Shown: in pieces, positions 9,325 through 17,729 of the stretch | Numbering within the stretch: the first letter of the stretch is position 1 | Layout: each line of letters opens with the position of its first letter | From: Streptomyces jeddahensis | GTDB lineage: Bacteria; Actinomycetota; Actinomycetes; Streptomycetales; Streptomycetaceae | Direction: 5' to 3' | Length of the DNA: 64,000 bases | NCBI RefSeq assembly: GCF_001642995.1 | Contig: NZ_LOHS01000086.1 | Coordinates: 62,001-126,000 of the forward strand | The notes under the pieces: generated by a model | Database searches by the model: none | Seen by the model: only the letters and a program-made list of their open reading frames with translations | Told to the model about the DNA's origin: nothing | Position numbers and translations under genes: made by a program

Positions 9325-10575
9325 TCACCGCGCCATGCCTGCGGTCAGGGTCGCGCCGTCCGCCGGGTCGATCAGCAGGAACGAGCCGGTGCGGCGCACC
9401 TCGGAGTACGGGTCGAGCGCGAGCGGCTCGGCCGTGCGCAGCGTGACGCGGCCCAGGTCGTTGGCCGTGAGCTCGTCGGCGCCGTGCAGATCCTTGACGA
9501 TCGCCCGGACGGTACGGGTGGTGTGCCGCAGCAGCACCCGATCCCCGTTCCGCAGCGGCCGGTCCGCCAGATGGCAGACGTCGGCCTCGACGTCCTGCGT
9601 CGTGAGCGGCGCGGCGGCCGTCGGCACGATCAGGTCGCCGCGGGCGATGTCGATCTCGTCCGCGAGGCACAGGGTGAGGGACTGCGGTGCGCAGGCCGCC
9701 GTCTCCTTCCGGCCCAGTACGTCGATCGCGGTGATCGTCGACGTCCGGCCGGACGGCAGCACCGTGACCTCGTCGCCGACGCGCAGCGTGCCCGAGACCA
9801 GCTGGCCCGCGTAGTGGCGGACCCCGTCGTGCCTGATCACGTACTGGACGGGGAAGCGGGGCGGCGCCTCTGCCGCGTCGTCGCCGACCGGCACCGTCTC
9901 CAGGTGCTCGAGGACGGTCGGGCCGCCGTACCAGTCCATGTTCGCGGACGGTTCGACGACGTTGTCGCCGGCGAGCGCCGAGATGGGGATGGCCGTGATC
10001 TCGGGGACGCCCAGCTCCGTCGCGTACTGGACGAACTCCGCCGCGACCTCGGTGAAGACCGGCTCGGCGTAGTCCACGAGGTCCATCTTGTTGACGGCGA
10101 GGACGACGTGCGGGACACGGAGGAGGGCCGCGATGGCGGCGTGGCGGCGGGTCTGTTCGACGACGCCGTTGCGGGCGTCGACGAGGATCACGGTCAGTTC
10201 GGCGGTCGATGCGCCGGTGACCATGTTCCGCGTGTACTGCACATGGCCGGGGGTGTCGGCGAGGATGAACCGGCGCCGGGGCGTGGCGAAGTAGCGGTAG
10301 GCGACGTCGATGGTGATGCCCTGCTCGCGTTCGGCGCGCAGGCCGTCGGTGAGGAGGGCGAGGTCGGGGGTGTCCTGGCCGCGGCTGGCCGAGGCGCGTT
10401 CGACGGCTTCGAGCTGGTCGGCGAGGACCGACTTGGAGTCGTGCAGCAGGCGGCCGACCAGGGTCGACTTGCCGTCGTCCACGGAACCGGCGGTCGCGAA
10501 GCGCAGGGTGTCGACGGCCGTGGCTGAGCGCCCCGTGCCGGTCGTGACGGCGGGGCTGGTGGTGGTGCTGGTCAT
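9325..10575 (-). CDS. cysN: Sulfate adenylyltransferase subunit 1 (GTPase)
   Basis: 416 residues. It is the translation-factor-like GTPase that drives ATP sulfurylase: G1 is GSVDDGKST, G3 is DTPGH and G4 is NKMD, followed by two beta-barrel domains. It works with CysD to make adenosine 5'-phosphosulfate. It has no fused APS kinase domain; CysC is separate here. ATG 10575 lies 2 bp after the cysD stop, which supports this start over longer ones running into cysD. Confidence 0.93.
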   Translation of the reverse strand: MTSTTTSPAVTTGTGRSATAVDTLRFATAGSVDDGKSTLVGRLLHDSKSVLADQLEAVERASASRGQDTPDLALLTDGLRAEREQGITIDVAYRYFATPRRRFILADTPGHVQYTRNMVTGASTAELTVILVDARNGVVEQTRRHAAIAALLRVPHVVLAVNKMDLVDYAEPVFTEVAAEFVQYATELGVPEITAIPISALAGDNVVEPSANMDWYGGPTVLEHLETVPVGDDAAEAPPRFPVQYVIRHDGVRHYAGQLVSGTLRVGDEVTVLPSGRTSTITAIDVLGRKETAACAPQSLTLCLADEIDIARGDLIVPTAAAPLTTQDVEADVCHLADRPLRNGDRVLLRHTTRTVRAIVKDLHGADELTANDLGRVTLRTAEPLALDPYSEVRRTGSFLLIDPADGATLTAGMAR

Positions 10576-10577
10576 CT

Positions 10578-11501
10578 CTAGAAGTACCCCTCGCGCTTGC
10601 GGTCTTCCATCGCGGCCTCGGACAGCTTGTCGTCGGCGCGGGTCGCGCCCCGCTCGGTCAGCCGCGATGCGGCGATCTCCGCGATCACCTTCTCGATGCT
10701 GTCGGCGTCGGAGTCGACGGCGCCGGTGCAGGACATGTCGCCGACGGTGCGGTAGCGGACCTGCCGCTTCTCGACCGTCTCGCCGTCCTTCGGGCCGCCC
10801 CACTCACCCGCGGTCAGCCACATGCCACCCCGCAGGAAGACCTCACGCTGGTGCGCGAAGTAGATGGACGGCAGCTCGATCTGCTCGCGGGCGATGTACT
10901 GCCACACGTCCAGCTCGGTCCAGTTGGACAGCGGGAAGACGCGCACATGCTCGCCGGGTGCGTGGCGGCCGTTGTACAGGTTCCACAGCTCGGGGCGCTG
11001 GCGGCGCGGGTCCCACTGCGAGAACTCGTCGCGGAGGGAGAACACGCGTTCCTTGGCCCGGGCCTTCTCCTCGTCGCGGCGTCCGCCGCCGAAGACGGCG
11101 TCGAAGCGGTGGTGCTGGATGGCCTCGGTCAGCGGCACGGTCTGCAGCGGATTGCGGGTGCCGTCGGGACGCTCGCGCAGCACACCGCGGTCGATGTAGT
11201 CCTGTACGGAGGCGACATGGAGGCGCAGCCCATGGGCGGCCACCACACGGTCGCGGTACTCAAGCACCTCGGGGAAGTTGTGTCCCGTATCCACATGCAG
11301 CAGCGAGAAGGGGATCGCCGCGGGCGCGAACGCCTTCAGCGCGAGGTGCAGCATGACGATGGAGTCCTTGCCGCCGGAGAACAGGATCACCGGCCGCTCG
11401 AACTCACCCGCCACCTCGCGGAAGATGTGCACCGCCTCGGACTCCAGCGCATCCAGGTGCGACAACGTGAACGCGCTGGTGGGGCTGGTCGTGGTGCTCA
11501 C
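10578..11501 (-). CDS. cysD: Sulfate adenylyltransferase subunit 2
   Basis: 307 residues, full length. The PP-loop SGGKDS is at about residue 42, and the family motifs LLHVDTGHNFPEV, GGGRRDEEKARAKER and PLSNWTELDVW follow. It adenylates sulfate to APS. GTG 11501 overlaps the cysC stop by 4 bp. Confidence 0.94.
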   Translation of the reverse strand: MSTTTSPTSAFTLSHLDALESEAVHIFREVAGEFERPVILFSGGKDSIVMLHLALKAFAPAAIPFSLLHVDTGHNFPEVLEYRDRVVAAHGLRLHVASVQDYIDRGVLRERPDGTRNPLQTVPLTEAIQHHRFDAVFGGGRRDEEKARAKERVFSLRDEFSQWDPRRQRPELWNLYNGRHAPGEHVRVFPLSNWTELDVWQYIAREQIELPSIYFAHQREVFLRGGMWLTAGEWGGPKDGETVEKRQVRYRTVGDMSCTGAVDSDADSIEKVIAEIAASRLTERGATRADDKLSEAAMEDRKREGYF

Positions 11502-12046
11502 ACCAGCCCCCTCGCGGCCAGCATGGCGTACACCGCGTCAGCCGACTGCTGCGGCGTCTGGTGCTGCGTCTCCAGTACGAGATCGGGGTCGACCGGCGGC
11601 TCGTACGGGTCGTCGACACCGGTCAGACCGGTCAGCTGCCCGGCCGCCTGACGCGCGTACAGGCCCTTCACATCGCGGTCGCTGCACACCTCCACCGGCG
11701 TCGCGACATGCACCTCGAAGTACGGCGTGTCGCTGCTCTGATGCCGCTTGCGCACCGCCTCACGGCTGTCCGCGTAGGGCGCGATCACCGGGACGACCGT
11801 CAGCACGCCGTTGCGCGCCAGCACCTCGGCGACCAGGCCGATGCGCTGCACGTTGGTGTTGCGGTCCTCGCGGCTGAAGCCGAGGCCCGCGGACAGGAAG
11901 CGACGGATCTCGTCACCGTCCAGGACCTCCACGCGGTGGCCCTCCGTCCGCAGCCGGCCCGCGAGCCCGCGCGCGATCGTCGTTTTGCCCGCGCTCGGCA
12001 GGCCGGTGAGCCAGATCGTGGCTCCCTGTGCCCGTGCCGTGGTCAT
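11498..12046 (-). CDS. cysC: Adenylylsulfate (APS) kinase
   Basis: 182 residues. Walker A is GLPSAGKTT, followed by LDGDEIRRFLSAGLGFSREDR, the usual APS-kinase stretch. It phosphorylates APS to PAPS, the universal sulfate donor. ATG 12046 overlaps the glycosyltransferase stop by 4 bp. No PAPS or APS reductase and no sulfite reductase follow, so the PAPS made here is probably meant for sulfotransfer. Confidence 0.93.
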   Translation of the reverse strand: MTTARAQGATIWLTGLPSAGKTTIARGLAGRLRTEGHRVEVLDGDEIRRFLSAGLGFSREDRNTNVQRIGLVAEVLARNGVLTVVPVIAPYADSREAVRKRHQSSDTPYFEVHVATPVEVCSDRDVKGLYARQAAGQLTGLTGVDDPYEPPVDPDLVLETQHQTPQQSADAVYAMLAARGLV

Positions 12047-13263
12047 ACGTGAAGTCCTTTCGCGGCACCGTCGTGGTGCCGGGTCTCGTGGAGTTCGGTG
12101 AAGAGGGCCTCCCACCGGGGGTGGACGGAGTCCGGCCCGTAGGAGGCCGCCGTCAGCAGGGCCGCCGTGCCCATCTCGGCGCGCAGCTCCTGGTCGGCCA
12201 TGAGCCGGCCCATGGCATCGGCCAGCGCGACGGTGTCCTCGGGCGGCACCAGCAGCCCGTCGACGCCGTGCGTGAGGACGTCGGCCGGTCCCGTCGGGCA
12301 GTCGAAGGCGACCACGGGCAGAGCGTGGCTCATCGCCTCGATCATCACCATCGGAAGGCCCTCGAAGCGCGAACTGAGCACGTAGAAGGAGGCCTTGGCG
12401 AGCTCGTCGTCGAGACGATCGGTGTGCCCCATGAGGAAGACGTGGTTGTAGAGATGGTGCTCCTCGATGAGGGCCCTCAGCTCCGCCTTCTTCTCGCCGC
12501 TGCCGTAGATCCTCAACTGCCAGTCCGGGTACTTCTCGACGAGCCGCGCCCATGCCGGGATCAGCAGGTCGAAGCCCTTCTGCGGGAAGAGCCGCCCGGC
12601 CGCCACCGCGATCTTCGAGTCGTGGCGTGACGGGATCTGGTCCAGCGAGTGAACGGCGTTCGGAATCCGGATGACGCGTGTGCCCGGCAGCAGCTGCTGG
12701 TAGTCCTGGCGGTCGCGCTCGGTCAGCACGGCCACCGCGTCGAACCGCGGATAGCACTCCACGATGCGCCGCTGGACGTCCGCCCGGTGCGTGCCGTGGT
12801 TCATGTGCTCCTGCGCGACCCGGACCACGCCGCCGGTCGCGTGCCGCGCGGCGAGGAAGTTCAGGGCCGGCCTGGTGGTCACCAGGACGCCGTCGCGCAG
12901 CGACGCCACGTACGCGATGACCGCGTCCTCGACGTGCCGGTTGAAGTAGCGGTAGCCGAACTCGCCGCGGGGGATCTCCCGCGCGGGTTCCTCCAGCTGC
13001 CGGGCCCGGCGGCGGTCGCGCAGGCGCGCCAGGAGGCCCCGCGGCGGCTCCTGGGCGCTCTCGCGCAGGTCCACCAGCGTGGACACGGTCACCCGCGGGT
13101 CCAGCGGGAACTGCACCGTGTCGCGGCGGCGCAGCACGCTCACCAGCTCGACGTCCCAGCCCGCGGCCACCAGCGAGTTGGCCTGGTTCATGACGGTGCG
13201 GATGGTGCCGCCGCGGCCGTACGCGTGCAGCAGCAGATAGCGGATCGTGATGCCGGATGTCAT
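12043..13263 (-). CDS. Glycosyltransferase, GT4-like (GT-B fold)
   Basis: 406 residues. It has the N-terminal Gly-rich loop YGRGGTIRTVMNQA, the central AAGRLFPQKGFDLLIPAW, and the donor-binding SSRFEGLPMVMIEAMSHALPV, which holds the GT4 E-x7-E pattern, followed by VVAFDCPTGP. No signal peptide is seen, so it is a cytoplasmic enzyme acting on a nucleotide sugar. It sits between the sulfotransferase and the PAPS genes, so it probably builds the glycan or head group that becomes sulfated. The real acceptor is unknown. Confidence 0.85.
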   Translation of the reverse strand: MTSGITIRYLLLHAYGRGGTIRTVMNQANSLVAAGWDVELVSVLRRRDTVQFPLDPRVTVSTLVDLRESAQEPPRGLLARLRDRRRARQLEEPAREIPRGEFGYRYFNRHVEDAVIAYVASLRDGVLVTTRPALNFLAARHATGGVVRVAQEHMNHGTHRADVQRRIVECYPRFDAVAVLTERDRQDYQQLLPGTRVIRIPNAVHSLDQIPSRHDSKIAVAAGRLFPQKGFDLLIPAWARLVEKYPDWQLRIYGSGEKKAELRALIEEHHLYNHVFLMGHTDRLDDELAKASFYVLSSRFEGLPMVMIEAMSHALPVVAFDCPTGPADVLTHGVDGLLVPPEDTVALADAMGRLMADQELRAEMGTAALLTAASYGPDSVHPRWEALFTELHETRHHDGAAKGLHV

Positions 13264-13694
13264 ACGCGGCACTCCAGCGACAGGTTGTCCTGGACCGTGT
13301 AGTACGGCTGCACCGTGAGCGTCCCGCGTGCGGCCGGCACCCGCTGCGCCGGAAAGACCATGATGTTCTTCTTGCCGCGGATGTCGTCGAGCTGCCGCCC
13401 GGCCCGCAGCTTCACCTCGCCGTCCGTGAAGTGCAGATCCCACTGCTCGATGCCCGCCGGGTCGTACGCGGCGAGGTCCGCGACCGGCACCTCGCTCTCG
13501 AAGCGGTCTCCCTCCACCCGGGCGCCGTACCGCAGCTGTTCCCGCGTGCTGCTCCTGCGGACCAGCAGCAGCTGCCAGTCCCTGCCGCCGTCCCCGCGCC
13601 TGCCGTGCAGCCGGCCCACGACGCGTATGCGTCCGTCCCGCGGCCACACCTCTTCTATCTCTGCGTGTGGCTTCATCTCTGCGTGTGGCTTCAC
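13260..13694 (-). CDS. Uncharacterised 144-aa protein of the sulfotransferase operon
   Basis: I do not recognise the family. From GTG 13694 the protein is 144 residues, rich in alternating hydrophobic/charged stretches that suggest beta-strands, ending in GTLTVQPYYTVQDNLSLECR. There is no signal peptide or membrane segment. The GTG overlaps the sulfotransferase stop (GTGA) and the stop overlaps the glycosyltransferase start (ATGA), so it is tightly coupled. The first twelve codons are a perfect duplication (KPHAEM/KPHAEI), so ATG 13676, in the second copy, may be the original start. Similar stretches occur next to bacterial surface-polymer transferases, so an accessory role in glycan transfer is a guess only. 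Confidence 0.6.
   Translation of the reverse strand: MKPHAEMKPHAEIEEVWPRDGRIRVVGRLHGRRGDGGRDWQLLLVRRSSTREQLRYGARVEGDRFESEVPVADLAAYDPAGIEQWDLHFTDGEVKLRAGRQLDDIRGKKNIMVFPAQRVPAARGTLTVQPYYTVQDNLSLECRV
13657..13692 (-). repeat. Perfect 18-bp tandem duplication at a gene start
   Basis: atctctgcgtgtggcttc occurs twice in a row (13657-13674 and 13675-13692). It spans the last bases of the sulfotransferase gene and the start of the next gene, and adds six in-frame residues and a second potential start codon. Confidence 0.9.
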
Positions 13695-14587
13695 GATATG
13701 TAGCCCCAGGACGCGCACATCGGACGGAGGATCTCGGGGATCTCGTCCTCGGTGGGCAGCGCACGGCCGGACTGCACCGTGCCCGTGCGGATCTTGTCGC
13801 GCCAGTCGCCGAGGCCCTTGACCAGCTCGCCGTCCTGGCGCTCGCCGTAGGAGAGCATCGAGGGGTCGAAGTCGATGCCGAGGAAGGCGCACAGGTCCCG
13901 CAGCTGCCCCTCGGGGTCCTCGGTGAGCTGCTCGTAGCGGATGGTGTGACCGCCGGTGAGGCCCTTGCGGGCGTTGTCGACGGCCTTCATGTAGCGCAGC
14001 GCGTCGGCCGCGGCCTCGTCGTAGGTGCGCTTCTCCGGGTCGGCCTCGTGCCAGGAGCGCGCAATGGACACGGGGTGGCGCAGCAGGAAGACGAACCTGG
14101 CGTCCGGCCAGCAGGCGGCTATGCGCTTGTATGCAAAGGCGTTGCTCGGCGTCTTCTCGACGATGAAGTCCTTGCCGGACTTCGCCAGTTCCCGGTGCAG
14201 CACCCGGTCCCACAGCAGATGCTCGAGATCACCGCGCTCCAGGTCGAGGGCGCTCATCGCCTTCTGCGAGAGCTTGCTGCCGAAGCCGACCTCGAGGCGG
14301 CGGATGTGCAGCTCGTGCGGGGCGTGCAGGCGCGGGTGCGCGTTGAGGAGCATCCGCAGGAGCGTGGAGCCTGACCGCACGGGCGACATGATGAAGACGG
14401 GTTCCCGCAGCAGCCGGTCGACCTCGGGGTCGTCGGGACATCGGAACGGCACGTCGGGACGCTTCTTCGGTGGCGCGCTCTTCGCCGGCGCCTTCTTGGC
14501 GGGTGCCGTGGACGCGCCTCCCGCGCGGCGGACCTGATAGCCCGTGGCCGATACGAGCGCCTGGTTGAGCTTGGGCAGCAATCTCAT
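13691..14587 (-). CDS. PAPS-dependent sulfotransferase
   Basis: 298 residues. The 5'-phosphosulfate loop is PVRSGSTLL (about residues 68-76), and the 3'-phosphate motif is FVFLLRHPVSIARSW. An Ala/Lys/Pro-rich stretch (residues ~23-45) precedes the domain. It transfers the sulfuryl group from PAPS to a hydroxyl or amine. It is the first gene of the operon that makes PAPS (cysC, cysD, cysN), so substrate supply and use are coupled. No signal peptide is seen, so it acts in the cytoplasm. The acceptor is unknown; the glycosyltransferase neighbour suggests a glycan or glycolipid. Confidence 0.88.
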   Translation of the reverse strand: MRLLPKLNQALVSATGYQVRRAGGASTAPAKKAPAKSAPPKKRPDVPFRCPDDPEVDRLLREPVFIMSPVRSGSTLLRMLLNAHPRLHAPHELHIRRLEVGFGSKLSQKAMSALDLERGDLEHLLWDRVLHRELAKSGKDFIVEKTPSNAFAYKRIAACWPDARFVFLLRHPVSIARSWHEADPEKRTYDEAAADALRYMKAVDNARKGLTGGHTIRYEQLTEDPEGQLRDLCAFLGIDFDPSMLSYGERQDGELVKGLGDWRDKIRTGTVQSGRALPTEDEIPEILRPMCASWGYIS

Positions 14588-14629
14588 GCGGCCCGATGGT
14601 ATGAGCGATTTCTGAGAAGAGGGGAGTGG

Positions 14630-14643
14630 AAACCTTAGGGTTT
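14630..14643 (-). promoter_or_regulatory. Small inverted repeat in the sulfotransferase operon promoter region
   Basis: AAACC-ttag-GGTTT lies 43 bp upstream of the operon's first start codon, in an AT-richer gap of 158 bp. It could be an operator; no regulator is assigned. Confidence 0.3.
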
Positions 14644-14745
14644 ACTGAGCGACTCAAATTGTGACCGACGCCTCACTAGTCACAGACGTCACATGAACAC
14701 CTGGCCACAGCGGCGTGAACACGCGGTCCCGGCGGTCACGTGACC

Positions 14746-15555
14746 TCATGCGGGGCGCACGAACTCCTTCCCGGCGTCCCGCAGCCGGGCCCGCAGTTCC
14801 TGGAAGACCTGCGCCGACCGGACCCCCGGCCACCCCTGCGGCAGCAGCTCCGCGGGCAGTCCCGGATCCGCGTACGGCAGACGCCGCCACGAATCCAGCG
14901 CGAGCAGGAAGTCGCGGTACGCGTCCTCCGCGGGAGTGCCGGCCCGCTTCCCCCATGCCCGCAGCACCGGCTCCTGGCGGTCCAGGAACTCCTCGTGCAG
15001 CTTGGCGATGGCCGCGAGGTCCCACCAGCGGGCGGCGGCCTCCGCGGTCGGCGCGAAACCGAGGTGGTCGCCGCGGAACAGATCGACGTACCGCGCCAGT
15101 TGCAGGCGCTCCAGCGTGTGCCGGGTCTCCTCGTACAGCCGGGCGGGCGCGATCCAGACGCCCGGTGCCGCCGTGCCGAAGCCGAGTCCGGCCAGACGCG
15201 AGCGCAGGACGTGCCGCTTGTGGCGCTCCTGCTCGGGGACGGAGAAGACGGCGAGCACCCAGCCGTCATCGGCCCGTGGCGGCTGCGTCGGGTAGATACG
15301 GCGGTCGCCGTCGTCGAGGAGCTGGCGGGCGTCGGGCGACAGCGCGTATCCGGCCGTGCCCGTGCTGGTGCGCTCGGGGACCAGCAGTCCGCGCCGCTTC
15401 AGCCGGGACACCGACGAGCGCACGGACGGGGCGTCGACGCCGACGGCGGCCAGGAGGCGGACCAGCTCGGCCACCGGCACGGCGCCGGGGAAGTCTCGTC
15501 CGTACGCGCCGTAGAACGTGACGATCAGGGATCGCGGAGTGTGCTGCTCGGCCAC
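14746..15555 (-). CDS. PaaX-family transcriptional regulator
   Basis: 269 residues. It has an N-terminal winged helix (SLIVTFYGAYGRDFPGAVPVAELV, then SVRSSVSRLKRRGLL), then the PaaX central and C-terminal domains (DDGWVLAVFSVPEQERHKRH, GFGTAAPGVWIAPA). Family members repress phenylacetate or other aromatic catabolism genes and respond to CoA thioesters. No such genes are nearby, and it is not clear whether it controls the sulfotransferase operon 160 bp downstream on the same strand. Confidence 0.85.
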   Translation of the reverse strand: MAEQHTPRSLIVTFYGAYGRDFPGAVPVAELVRLLAAVGVDAPSVRSSVSRLKRRGLLVPERTSTGTAGYALSPDARQLLDDGDRRIYPTQPPRADDGWVLAVFSVPEQERHKRHVLRSRLAGLGFGTAAPGVWIAPARLYEETRHTLERLQLARYVDLFRGDHLGFAPTAEAAARWWDLAAIAKLHEEFLDRQEPVLRAWGKRAGTPAEDAYRDFLLALDSWRRLPYADPGLPAELLPQGWPGVRSAQVFQELRARLRDAGKEFVRPA

Positions 15556-15659
15556 CTGATCACTCTACGATCCCCGGCTCCCGGCGTCTCTGCGATGTCC
15601 CGGTCGCGGTACAGCGCGGCCCGCACCCGGCGTCACCGGGCGGAGGTAGCGTGGTGACG

Positions 15660-15743
15660 CCTAGGCCCTGTCGTCAAACTCCCGCCTGCCCCGCGGCGCC
15701 CGCCCTTCGGGCGGACGACGGGAGTTTGACGACAGGGCCTAGG
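15660..15743. mobile_element. MITE-like palindrome flanked by CTAG
   Basis: A perfect 25-bp inverted repeat (15660-15684 against 15719-15743) encloses a 34-bp centre with its own GC hairpin (cgcccgcccttcgggcgg). Each arm can be read as CTAG followed by the 20-bp terminal repeat GCCCTGTCGTCAAACTCCCG, so the ends look like a short non-autonomous element with a CTAG target. IS630-type transposases prefer CTAG, but no transposase is present. It lies in the promoter gap between paaX and the hydrolase pseudogene. Confidence 0.6.
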
Positions 15744-15779
15744 ACCAGGGGTGCAGGACACGACGACATGGGGGCCGTC

Positions 15780-16632
15780 ATGCCGAAGACCGAGCTGAGC
15801 GTGGGCACCATCGAGTACGAGGACACGGGGGGATACGGCGTCCCCGTGGTGCTGCTGCACGGCCCTGCGCAGGACGGAACGGTCTGGCGGCGTGTCGTCG
15901 ACGCACTCGGCCCCGGGTTCCGGTGCATCGTCCCGACCCTCCCGTACGGCAGCCACCGCACCCCTCTGCGCCCCGGAGCGGAGCTCACCCCGCACGCGAT
16001 GGCCCTGCTCGTCGGGGAGTTCGCCGACACACTGAGGCTGGGCGACGACGCGGTGTTCGTCGAGAACGACGCCGGACGGCTGCAGCAGCTGGCCGCCGAG
16101 CGGCCGGACCGCGTCGGCCGCATGGTCATCGCGGGCTGCGAGGCCTTCGACAACTATCCGCCTCGCGCGGGCGGCACGATGCTGGCGGCGGCCGCCAGGA
16201 TCCCCGGCGGTATCGCGCTGATGGCACACGCCCTCGCCGTCCGGCCGTTACGCCGGATCCCGGGCACCGGGTACCGGGTACGCCGTCATGGCCCACAAGC
16301 CCGTACCGGACGACCTGGTCGACCGTTGGATCGAACCGCTGCGCAGGGATCGCGCCGCCCGCGCCGTGCTCGTCGGTTACCTGCGCGGCGTGCGGAAGAC
16401 GGAGATGTCCGAAGCGGCCGAGCGCCTGCGCTCCTACGACCGCCCCGCACTGGTGGTCTGGGGCAGGCAGGACCGCATGATGCCGCCGGACCACGGCCGC
16501 CGGCTGGCGGAGCTGCTGCCCCGGGGACGCCTCGTCGAGCTCGACGAGTGCCGCACCCTGATCCCGCTGGACCGGCCCGACGGGCTCGCCGACGCGATCC
16601 GGACGTTTGTACGCGAGACGGCATCGCCCTGA
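15780..16632 (+). pseudogene. Alpha/beta hydrolase (haloalkane dehalogenase-like), broken by a 7-bp duplication
   Basis: The first frame runs from ATG 15780 (MPKTELSVGTIEYEDTGG, VVLLHGPAQDG, VFVENDAGRLQQ with the likely nucleophile Asp) to about 16279. The rest of the domain continues in a different frame from there to 16632 (VMAHKPVPDDLVDRW, ALVVWGRQDRMMPP). At the break the 7-mer accgggt occurs twice in tandem (16266-16272, 16273-16279). Removing one copy restores a continuous IPGTGYAVMAHKP. The break is therefore a simple slippage duplication and looks recent, because both halves are otherwise intact. A sequencing error is the other explanation. Confidence 0.8.
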
Positions 16633-16637
16633 TGCAC

Positions 16638-16740
16638 CAGCTCGGTTCCGTCAGCTGGGGTCCGACAGCTCGTCTTCGCAGCTGGGGGTTCGTCAGCTGG
16701 GTTGGACAGCTCGGGTTGGGCGGTTCGGGTTCGTCAGCCC
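16638..16740. repeat. Degenerate 13-15-bp tandem repeats (CAGCT-based)
   Basis: CAGCT(C/G)GG-like units begin at 16638, 16652, 16666, 16679, 16694 and 16707, and a decayed one at 16735. The spacing of 13-15 bp breaks codon periodicity, so this is probably non-coding. The rest of the gap to 16951 holds no credible gene. Confidence 0.5.
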
Positions 16741-16951
16741 GGTGACGAAGCCGTGTCTGGCGGCGTGCCAGGGTCCCGTCTGCCGTGGCGGTCCGGCGGT
16801 GCGGTGCGGGTGGGTGCCGGTGCCGCCGCGGGGTCGCCGTGCACATCGCGTTGCGGAGGCGTGCAGAGGGCGGCCGCCAGGGGAGCCGCTCGCATGATCG
16901 CCGCCACCTGGTCGTACGGCTCGTCCGGGTGTGCCGGCTGCTGACGCGACG

Positions 16952-17689
16952 TCATGGGCGGGGCGATGTGCGGCGTCGGTGCGGGCAGGCCTGCGCGGCG
17001 GCGAGGAGACTGTGGATGCCGTCGCCGGCCTGGGCGGGGTCGCGCACCGGCTCGGGGAACACAAGCCGGAGGTCACCGTGGCCGCGGGCGTACTCGCAGC
17101 GCAGCGTGATGCCGTACCGGTCGAGGGCGACGGGCTGCACGCGGACGACCCCCTGCAGCAGCCGCGGCCCGGCCAGCTGGGCGAGCCTCGCCACCATGTC
17201 CTCGTGGGCGTCGACCAAATGCGTCAGCAGGGCCGCCTCCTCGACCGCCAGGGGATCCGCTTCGGCGAGCACCAGTTCGTCCAGACCGACGACGACCATG
17301 TCCGCGCCCGCTTCGAGGGTGGCGCGCGCGAGGTCGAGGCGCAGGCTCGAGCCGTCGCCCGCGCCGTCCTCCGCGTCGTCGGTCAGGGCGAGCCATCCCG
17401 AGAGCGTCACCTTGGCGCGTACCCGGGCCCGGACGGAGGTGGGGGAGACGTCGGTGAACTCCAGCAGGGCGGCGAGCGCGCCGCGCGGGGCGCACACGGC
17501 GCGCGCGACCAGGGGGCTGTCGGCGGGCAGCCGCAGTCTCACTTGTCCTGTGCCGTCGACGTGGTGGAGGCCGACGAGGTCGTAGCGGTGCCCGTCCGTG
17601 GTGAGGGTCAGCGACCCGGCGCGGGCCAGTACCGAACGGATCCGTTCCGCGGCGGTTGGTTCCGTTACGGAGGCGGTGGTGGGCTTCAT
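16952..17689 (-). CDS. DUF2470 / HugZ-like protein under an iron box
   Basis: 245 residues. The N-terminal half resembles the split-barrel of pyridoxamine-oxidase/HugZ-like proteins (LTLTTDGHRYDLVGLHHVD, SPLVARAVCAPRGALAALLEF). The C-terminal half is a DUF2470-like domain (LLTHLVDAHEDMVARLAQL, VALDRYGITLRCEYARG). HugZ relatives degrade haem to release iron, but whether this one binds haem cannot be told here. A near-perfect iron box lies 22 bp upstream of the ATG at 17689, so iron-repressed expression is strongly suggested. Confidence 0.75.
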   Translation of the reverse strand: MKPTTASVTEPTAAERIRSVLARAGSLTLTTDGHRYDLVGLHHVDGTGQVRLRLPADSPLVARAVCAPRGALAALLEFTDVSPTSVRARVRAKVTLSGWLALTDDAEDGAGDGSSLRLDLARATLEAGADMVVVGLDELVLAEADPLAVEEAALLTHLVDAHEDMVARLAQLAGPRLLQGVVRVQPVALDRYGITLRCEYARGHGDLRLVFPEPVRDPAQAGDGIHSLLAAAQACPHRRRTSPRP

Positions 17690-17710
17690 CGGACCTCCAA
17701 GGAGAGCGAG

Positions 17711-17729
17711 TCAGGTTAGGCTAACCTAA
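17711..17729 (-). promoter_or_regulatory. Iron box (DmdR1/IdeR-type operator)
   Basis: On the minus strand the 19-mer reads TTAGGTTAGCCTAACCTGA, very close to the Streptomyces iron-box consensus TTAGGTTAGGCTCACCTAA and nearly palindromic. It sits just upstream of the DUF2470 gene. Confidence 0.88.

Noticed and set aside
14660..14684. TGTGAC...GTCACA in the sulfotransferase promoter as a CRP site
   Set aside because: Half-sites are 13 bp apart; CRP sites have a 6-bp spacer between TGTGA and TCACA.
16693..17076. Short frames in the gap after the broken hydrolase
   Set aside because: They run through degenerate repeats, have no consistent start or motif, and overlap the DUF2470 gene end.
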